Of a stretch of 64,000 nt of DNA, positions 59,270 through 64,000 are shown in pieces; the stretch's first letter is position 1; the number at the start of each line of letters is the position of its first letter. The position numbers and the translations under genes were made by a program. Below the pieces are notes generated by a model. That model was not told where the DNA came from. It did not search any database and saw only the letters and a program-made list of their open reading frames with translations. Source of the stretch: an uncultured Oscillospiraceae bacterium (GTDB taxonomy: Bacteria > Bacillota > Clostridia > Oscillospirales > Oscillospiraceae); assembly GCA_934589225.1 (NCBI GenBank), contig CAKTNS010000004.1:1-64000 (forward strand). Direction: 5' to 3'.

Positions 59270-60913
59270 TTGAAGAAATGGCAGAAAGCCGGTCTGCTTC
59301 TCATGGTTGCGGCAGCCGGACTTGTGGGGGCTCTGCTGATTCCTGAGTCCCGGGGAAGCGACTACGGCCTTGTGGAAGAAAAAGATGCCCTGATCCGCTT
59401 TTCCAAGCCCTCCGGATTCTACGATGACCCGTTTTACCTGAAAATCAAGGCCCCCAGCTCGGAAATTTATTACACCCTGGACGGTTCTGAGCCTACCCGG
59501 GAATCGCTGCACTATACCCAGCCCATTTACATTGGAGACGCTACGGAAAATCCAAATGTTCTTTCGGAACGAACGGATATTTCTTGTGAAGACGTGATCG
59601 TTCCGGACAGAAAAATTGATAAATGCACCGTGATCCGGGCTCGTTACTACGATGCGGTCAGCGCCAGCCCGGTGGTCACTGCCAGCTTCTTTGTGGGCTA
59701 TAACGGACGGGAGGGCTACGGCAATACCCAGGTGATCTCTCTGGTAACAGACCCGAAGGGGCTGTTTGACGATGCCCAAGGCATTTATGTTCTGGGGGAC
59801 TCCTACGGTGCATCTTCCGATGCCCAGAACATCAGCTGGACCGGTAACTACTATAACCGGGGCAGGGAGTGGGAGCGGGTGGCCAATTTAGAGCTCTTTG
59901 ACCCACAGGGAAAGATCCTTTATGCCTCTCCCTGCGGGATTCGTATCAGAGGCAATTACTCACGGCGTGACCCACAAAAAAGCTTTAATCTCTTCGCCAG
60001 AAAAGAGTACGGCGGGACCTCCACGTTCCGCTACGATTTCTGGGGAACCGGCTATTACCCGGATGTAATGTCTTTAAATTCGGGCGGCAACGACCATGTG
60101 GGCATGATTCGGAACAGACTGGTTTCTGAACTGACGAAGGGTTTATCCTTTTCTACCATGAATTATGTCCGGTGTCACGTTTTTCTCAACGGCGAATACT
60201 GGGGTGCCTATGACCTCAACGAAAAATATAACGCAAAATACATCAGTTACTACTACGGTGCGACACCCCGAAACGTGGAAAGTGTTCGAAACTGGCAGAT
60301 GGAGGACGGAATATCAGAGACAGATTTTACCGAACTGGTTTCCTTTATCGAATTTGCCGACATGACCCTGGAGAATAATTACCGGAAATGCTGGGAACTG
60401 ATTGATAAACAGAGTATGCTGGAATACTATGCGACGATGATCTATTGTGCCAGACATGTGGATTGGCCCGTGGATAATGAGCAGTTTTGGCGTGTCAAGG
60501 AACAGGAGGATTCCCCCTACGGGGATGCAAAATGGAGATATATGCTCTTTGATATGGATTCTCCGGGGCTTACAGCGGACTGTGTTACCCATGATACCAT
60601 TGCCAGCGTTATGGAAATCTCCGACTTTTTCCGCAGCCTGTGCCAACGCTCTGATTTTCGAAAGGAGCTTGGCGCGGAAATCCTTCGCATTGGCACGGAG
60701 GTCCTTTCTGCGGATCGGGTCAATGAATATATCGATGTTTGTCAGTCCCAAATGGCTGCACCGATGAAACTGCAGCTGGCCCGTTACTTTAATGCGGATG
60801 AAACCTGGTTTTTAGCATCCACCGAGGATACCCGGGTGTTTTTCAACAACCGGTTGGAGGCTGTCAGAGAAATCCTCAAGACCCACGACATGCTGCCGGA
60901 AAGCATGTCCTGA
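59270..60913 (+). CDS. CotH kinase family extracellular protein
   Basis: This 547-residue protein has one N-terminal membrane helix or signal anchor, a chitobiase-type beta-sandwich (I-Y-Y-T-L-D-G-S-E-P-T near residue 64), and a CotH kinase domain (from about 215: G-I-R-I-R-G-N-Y-S; V-F-L-N-G-E-Y-W-G-A-Y; catalytic F-D-M-D-S-P-G near 425). CotH proteins are atypical kinases that phosphorylate secreted proteins. The start is a TTG with GGAGAGG upstream. Third gene of the VTC cluster. Confidence 0.88.
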   Translation: MKKWQKAGLLLMVAAAGLVGALLIPESRGSDYGLVEEKDALIRFSKPSGFYDDPFYLKIKAPSSEIYYTLDGSEPTRESLHYTQPIYIGDATENPNVLSERTDISCEDVIVPDRKIDKCTVIRARYYDAVSASPVVTASFFVGYNGREGYGNTQVISLVTDPKGLFDDAQGIYVLGDSYGASSDAQNISWTGNYYNRGREWERVANLELFDPQGKILYASPCGIRIRGNYSRRDPQKSFNLFARKEYGGTSTFRYDFWGTGYYPDVMSLNSGGNDHVGMIRNRLVSELTKGLSFSTMNYVRCHVFLNGEYWGAYDLNEKYNAKYISYYYGATPRNVESVRNWQMEDGISETDFTELVSFIEFADMTLENNYRKCWELIDKQSMLEYYATMIYCARHVDWPVDNEQFWRVKEQEDSPYGDAKWRYMLFDMDSPGLTADCVTHDTIASVMEISDFFRSLCQRSDFRKELGAEILRIGTEVLSADRVNEYIDVCQSQMAAPMKLQLARYFNADETWFLASTEDTRVFFNNRLEAVREILKTHDMLPESMS

Positions 60914-60960
60914 ATCATGAAGTTTTGGGCCTTCGGGCCCATCATCCATGCCGTAAGTTT

Positions 60961-60998
60961 AAAACCGCCGTTTCCGTAACAAGAGACGGCGGTTTTTG
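60961..60998 (+). terminator. Terminator after the CotH gene
   Basis: An 11-bp stem (AAAACCGCCGT 60961-60971 with ACGGCGGTTTT 60986-60996) with T's on its 3' side ends the operon. Confidence 0.9.
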
Positions 60999-61027
60999 TT
61001 GACAATCCGCCCCAAATATGCTATCCT
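60999..61027 (+). promoter_or_regulatory. Promoter of the SAM-riboswitch leader
   Basis: TTGACA (60999-61004), a 17-bp spacer and TATCCT (61022-61027) start directly at the previous terminator's end. Confidence 0.75.
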
Positions 61028-61033
61028 CTAGTT

Positions 61034-61131
61034 ACCATATAGAGTGGCGTGAGGGACAGACCCGATGATCGCCCAGCAACCTGCCCGGGGGCAAGGTGCT
61101 AATGTCTGTACGATGGGGGATATAAGACAGG
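61034..61131 (+). promoter_or_regulatory. SAM-I (S-box)-like riboswitch
   Basis: The leader has the S-box core: GAGTGGCGTGAGGGACAGAC, then CCCGATGATCGCCCAGCAACC and AGGTGCTAATGTCTGT. P2 is GGCG/CGCC with the kink-turn GAGGGA/TGA, P3 is GCAACC/GGTGC, and ACAGAC pairs with GTCTGT. The outer P1 stem looks short (CATAT/ATATA). A terminator follows at 61134. SAM-I, SAM-IV or a variant cannot be told apart by eye. Confidence 0.78.
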
Positions 61132-61133
61132 CT

Positions 61134-61163
61134 TCACCCATCGTTTCGATGGGTGATTTTTTT
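61134..61163 (+). terminator. SAM-riboswitch expression-platform terminator
   Basis: TCACCCATCG (61134-61143) pairs with CGATGGGTGA (61147-61156), followed by seven T's, before the small gene at 61203. Confidence 0.9.
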
Positions 61164-61202
61164 GCCGCTCTGTGGAAAATTTTTGAACCGGAGGAACAAA
61201 AT

Positions 61203-61439
61203 ATGCACAGCGGTAATGAACGGAAGTTTGCGGTGGTCTACGTGGCGGGGGACCGGGTGGAAACATTGAAGGTGTTCCCCTTGGACTGTAAAGAGGCGGC
61301 GGTGGCGTATGCCCAAAAGGCGGCTAAAAATTATGAAAAGGGCCTTGTAAGCGTGGATATGGCACTGTTTGAACCGGGGACGGAGAAGCGGGCAGAGGGG
61401 GCGTGGCGCATGTATGAGGCGTTTTTCTGCGGAGCATGA
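61203..61439 (+). CDS. Small 78-residue protein under SAM-riboswitch-like control
   Basis: This 78-residue frame has GGAGG before its ATG and a steady codon pattern. It has A-V-V-Y-V-A-G-D-R-V-E-T-L-K-V-F-P near the start and A-A-K-N-Y-E-K-G in the middle, suggesting a small alpha/beta fold; no cysteine-rich or membrane feature. No family was recognised. It is the only gene between the S-box-like leader and the next promoter, so the riboswitch must act on it. Confidence 0.7.
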   Translation: MHSGNERKFAVVYVAGDRVETLKVFPLDCKEAAVAYAQKAAKNYEKGLVSVDMALFEPGTEKRAEGAWRMYEAFFCGA

Positions 61440-61527
61440 GGGTTAAATTACGGCCGCTTCTGGCGAAATTCAGTCAAATTCCAGAATTTGTCGGAGATTT
61501 GTTTACAAAAAGTTGCGATTTGGCGGG

Positions 61528-61556
61528 TTGGCAAGAATCTCCTTTTCTGGTATAAT
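61528..61556 (+). promoter_or_regulatory. Promoter of the DUF1538-PII operon
   Basis: TTGGCA (61528-61533), a 17-bp spacer and TATAAT (61551-61556) lie 57 bases before the DUF1538 TTG start. Confidence 0.8.
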
Positions 61557-61612
61557 TTTCAAGGAACAATTATTCAGGTTTCCGAGAAAAAACCCGAAGG
61601 AGGAACGCCCCC

Positions 61613-63136
61613 TTGAAAGAACTGCAAGCGAAAATCAAAGAGGCCCTCATGTCCGTGCTGCCCATTACGGCACTGGTGTATCTGCTGGCGGCAACGCCCC
61701 TGCTTTCCCTGACACGGACGGAGTTTATCACCTTCACCCTTGGGGCGGTCCTGCTGATTTTGGGCATCGGCCTGTTCAGCATGGGCGCGGACCTGGCCAT
61801 GACCCCCATGGGTGCCCATGTGGGCTCCGGACTTTCCAAACAAAAGAGGCTGGGGCTGCTGCTGGGTGTGTGCTTTGTGCTGGGGGTGCTGATCACCATT
61901 GCCGAGCCGGACTTACAGGTTCTGGCGGGGCAGGTCCAGTCCGTCATCAATGGCACGGTGCTGACCTATACCGTGGGTGTGGGTGTGGGCGTGTTCCTGC
62001 TGGTGGCGATTTTAAAAATCGTATTCCAGAAGTCTTTGTCTCAGATTTTAATGCTGTTTTATATGCTGCTCTTTGCCCTGTCTCTGCTTTTGGCCGTGGG
62101 GGGCAAGCTCTCCATGCTGCCGGTGGCCTTTGATTCCGGCGGCGTGACCACGGGGCCTATTACGGTGCCCTTCCTCATGGCCCTGGGCGTGGGCGTTTCC
62201 CATGTCTTAGGAGACCGGCGGAGCAAGGAAAACAGCTTCGGCATTGTGGCCCTGTGCTCCATCGGCCCGGTGCTGGCGGTGCTGACGCTGGGCATTCTGT
62301 CCCGGAAAGAGCTGGTATATGACGTGCCGGATTTCGGCATGAGCGCCGATATTCTGGGGGCCTTCGGCCATACATTGCTTCACACCTGCCGGGAGGTGGG
62401 GCTGGCCCTGGGCATGATCGTGGTGTTCTTCGGCGTGTGTCAGGTGCTGTTTTTAAAGCTCTCCCGGAAGCAATTGAGCCGCATTGCCGTCGGCGTGGTG
62501 TTTACGTACTTAGGCCTGGTGCTGTTTCTCACCGGGGTCAACGTGGGCTTTATGCCCCTGGGCTACAAAATGGGCAGCAGCCTTGCCCAGGCCCATCCGG
62601 GAGTTTTGGTGTCCTTCGGCTTTGGGGCCGGGGTGCTGACCGTGCTGGCAGAACCGGCGGTCCATGTGCTCAATACCCAGGTAGAGGAGGTCACCGGCGG
62701 GCTGGTTGGAAGAAAATCCATGATGGTGGCCCTGTGCCTGGGCGTGGGGGCCTCCATTGCTTTGAGCATGGTGCGCATCGTCTATGATTTTTCCCTGGTG
62801 TATTATCTGATTCCGGGGTACTTCCTGTCCTTGTCTATGTCCCTCTTTGTGCCGCCGGTGTATACGGCCATCGCCTTTGACTCCGGCGGTGTGGCCAGCG
62901 GCCCCATGACCTCCGGCTTCATCCTGCCTCTGGCGGTGGGAGCCTGTGTCAGCCTCCAGGGGAGTGAGGCGGTGCTGCGGGACGGCTTCGGCGTGGTGGC
63001 CATGGTGGCCATGACTCCCTTGATCGCCATTCAGCTCCTGGGCTTCCGGGGCATCGTTGCCGAGCGGGTCAACGAGCGCCGGGCCATGAAGCGGATTCTG
63101 GATGCGGACGATCAGCAGATCATCAACTTCATGTAA
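61613..63136 (+). CDS. DUF1538 family membrane protein (tandem repeats)
   Basis: This 507-residue protein has about 12-14 membrane segments in two DUF1538 repeats. Each repeat has an A-E-P-D/A-V-x-V-L motif (near residues 101 and 345) and V/I-A-F-D-S-G-G-V-x-x-G-P (near 166 and 421). DUF1538 proteins are presumed transporters of unknown substrate. The TTG start has AAGGAGG about 9 bases upstream. Two PII-like genes follow, suggesting regulation by nitrogen or energy state. Confidence 0.85.
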   Translation: MKELQAKIKEALMSVLPITALVYLLAATPLLSLTRTEFITFTLGAVLLILGIGLFSMGADLAMTPMGAHVGSGLSKQKRLGLLLGVCFVLGVLITIAEPDLQVLAGQVQSVINGTVLTYTVGVGVGVFLLVAILKIVFQKSLSQILMLFYMLLFALSLLLAVGGKLSMLPVAFDSGGVTTGPITVPFLMALGVGVSHVLGDRRSKENSFGIVALCSIGPVLAVLTLGILSRKELVYDVPDFGMSADILGAFGHTLLHTCREVGLALGMIVVFFGVCQVLFLKLSRKQLSRIAVGVVFTYLGLVLFLTGVNVGFMPLGYKMGSSLAQAHPGVLVSFGFGAGVLTVLAEPAVHVLNTQVEEVTGGLVGRKSMMVALCLGVGASIALSMVRIVYDFSLVYYLIPGYFLSLSMSLFVPPVYTAIAFDSGGVASGPMTSGFILPLAVGACVSLQGSEAVLRDGFGVVAMVAMTPLIAIQLLGFRGIVAERVNERRAMKRILDADDQQIINFM

Positions 63137-63147
63137 AGGAGCTGCCT

Positions 63148-63516
63148 ATGAATAATACGGTAAAGGATTCCGCAATCAAAAAGCTCAAGCTCCTGATCAC
63201 CGTGGTGGACCGGCCCAAGGGCGAGTTTTACCTGGATGTGCTGGGGCAGTATGATGTGAATTTTCAGATGGTGACCAACGGCCAGGGCACGGCCAACTCC
63301 CAGCTTTTAGAGCTTTTGGGCCTGGAGCCCCACAAGGCAGTGCTCCTCAGCGTGGTCCGGGAGGACCTGGTGGAGGAGATCATGAACTGCCTGGAGGACA
63401 AATTTCACTCGGTCCGGGGGGGCAAGGGCATCTGCTTTGCTGTGCCCCTATCCAGCGTGATCGGGGTCAATCTGTATCAGTTTTTAAGCGACAACCGCAT
63501 GGGCAGGGAGGGATAA
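63148..63516 (+). CDS. PII-like regulatory protein, first copy
   Basis: This 122-residue protein has the ferredoxin-like PII fold (K-K-L-K-L-L-I-T-V-V start; G-K-G-I-C-F-A-V-P near the end), but the T-loop region lacks the GlnK uridylylation tyrosine motif. Members beside DUF1538 probably gate the membrane protein by binding a nucleotide. AAAGGAG precedes the ATG. It starts 11 bases after the DUF1538 stop. Confidence 0.8.
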   Translation: MNNTVKDSAIKKLKLLITVVDRPKGEFYLDVLGQYDVNFQMVTNGQGTANSQLLELLGLEPHKAVLLSVVREDLVEEIMNCLEDKFHSVRGGKGICFAVPLSSVIGVNLYQFLSDNRMGREG

Positions 63517-63517
63517 G

Positions 63518-63853
63518 ATGAAAACGGAAAACCATGAAGTCATTTTTGCCATCGTCAACGCAGGCTTTGCCGAGGATGTCATGGACGTGGCCCGGGAAAA
63601 CGGCGCCCGGGGCGGCACGATTTTGAATGCCCGAGGGGTTGTCAAGGAGGACGCCGCCCACTTTTTCGGCATCACCGTCCATGCGGACAAGGAGATCCTC
63701 ATGATGGTGGTGGAAAAAACCATCCGGGACCGGGTGCTGAACGCCATCTACAAGGAAATGGGCATGGCCAAAAAAGCCAAGGGCATCGCCTTCTCCCTCC
63801 CCGTCTCCGACGTGGCAGGGCTGGCTATGCCGGAACCGGAAAATGAGGAATAA
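63518..63853 (+). CDS. PII-like regulatory protein, second copy
   Basis: This 111-residue protein has a PII/GlnB-like fold: V-I-F-A-I-V-N-A-G-F-A-E-D-V-M-D-V-A-R, G-A-R-G-G-T-I-L-N-A-R-G, and a C-terminal K-K-A-K-G-I-A-F-S-L-P-V. G-G-T-I-L resembles the GlnK B-loop region, though the tyrosine-bearing T-loop is short. Only 1 base separates it from the first PII-like gene; the two may form mixed trimers. A terminator follows. Confidence 0.83.
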   Translation: MKTENHEVIFAIVNAGFAEDVMDVARENGARGGTILNARGVVKEDAAHFFGITVHADKEILMMVVEKTIRDRVLNAIYKEMGMAKKAKGIAFSLPVSDVAGLAMPEPENEE

Positions 63854-63856
63854 CAC

Positions 63857-63884
63857 AAAAAGCACCCGCTTTGGGTGCTTTTTT
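63857..63884 (+). terminator. Terminator of the DUF1538-PII operon
   Basis: AAAAGCACCC (63857-63866) pairs with GGGTGCTTTT (63873-63882), followed by T's. Confidence 0.9.
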
Positions 63885-63916
63885 GCGGCATCAGGATGCA
63901 CAAAACTACATCCAAT

Positions 63917-64000
63917 GTAGGGGCGGCAACCTTGCGCCCGCTACGCCCCGAATACAACCTGTGCGGATGAAAGAATCCCCCCACCAGCGAAACCGTAGGG
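63917..64000 (+). repeat. GGGGCGGC-family repeat, running off the window
   Basis: The unit GTAGGGGCGGCAAC...GCGCCCGCTACG is followed by AATACAACCTGTGCGGATGAAAG and ACCAGCGAAACCGTAGGG, matching the block near 14040-14090. It continues past the window end. Confidence 0.7.

Overview
The window looks like chromosomal DNA of a GC-rich, anaerobic, Gram-positive Clostridia member, most likely of the Oscillospiraceae/Ruminococcaceae type; genus is not resolved. The evidence is a SCIFF peptide with its radical SAM maturase (a Clostridia hallmark), a group-B-like [FeFe] hydrogenase, SepF/DivIVA division genes, a T-box leader on ileS, Hfq, strict 17-bp-spaced sigma-A promoters and AGGAGG ribosome binding sites. 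No rRNA or tRNA gene and no CRISPR array was recognised.

Layout. 0-6.3 kb: phoU, a flippase-like membrane protein, pssA-psd (phosphatidylethanolamine synthesis), a D,D-carboxypeptidase and the hydrogenase. 6.4-9.3 kb: an AT-richer PadR/HAAS/hydrolase operon, a solitary antisense RNA related to a type I antitoxin, an acetyltransferase and palindromic repeats. 9.3-13.9 kb: HAD phosphatase, M14 peptidase, mnmG and trmB. 13.9-18 kb: repeats, an MFS transporter and a second PadR/HAAS module with a DUF4097 beta-repeat protein. 18-24.3 kb: cdsA, a YjdF-like protein, and a Crp/Fnr regulator divergent from a NitT/TauT-type ABC operon. Three copies of a 161-221 bp hairpin element with terminal inverted repeats lie between genes from 10 to 24 kb. 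24.3-29.1 kb: DUF2207 protein and the SCIFF-maturase-PLP decarboxylase operon. 29.4-35.8 kb: a cobalamin-riboswitch operon encoding a FecBCD/BtuFCD-type importer, a NifH-like ATPase and two nitrogenase component-1-like subunits. 36.3-41.3 kb: a Na/phosphate symporter with phoB/phoR-type two-component genes behind Pho-box-like repeats, all flanked by ~500 bp inverted repeats. 41.4-41.8 kb: a complete type I toxin/antisense RNA locus. 41.8-57.5 kb: a foldase-like protein, then the miaB-mutS-CPBP-mutL-crtO-like-miaA-hfq run, yggS, sepF, divIVA and T-box-ileS. 57.6-61 kb: VTC-DUF4956-CotH cluster. 61-64 kb: a SAM-riboswitch-like leader before a small unknown protein, then DUF1538 with two PII-like genes.

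The most unusual system is the nitrogenase-like operon. One component-1 subunit keeps three cysteines at the spacing of the P-cluster ligands, while its partner has lost all of them. The pair therefore resembles DPOR/CfbD-type tetrapyrrole reductases more than N2-fixing nitrogenase. A cobalamin riboswitch with a terminator precedes the operon, and a metallo-tetrapyrrole/siderophore-type importer is encoded in it. A reductase acting on an imported corrinoid or related tetrapyrrole is a reasonable but untested inference. Other points to follow up are the type I toxin locus with mirrored RNA 5' ends and its orphan antitoxin copy, the inverted repeats around the phosphate genes, and the SAM-riboswitch-like leader on a 78-residue orphan.
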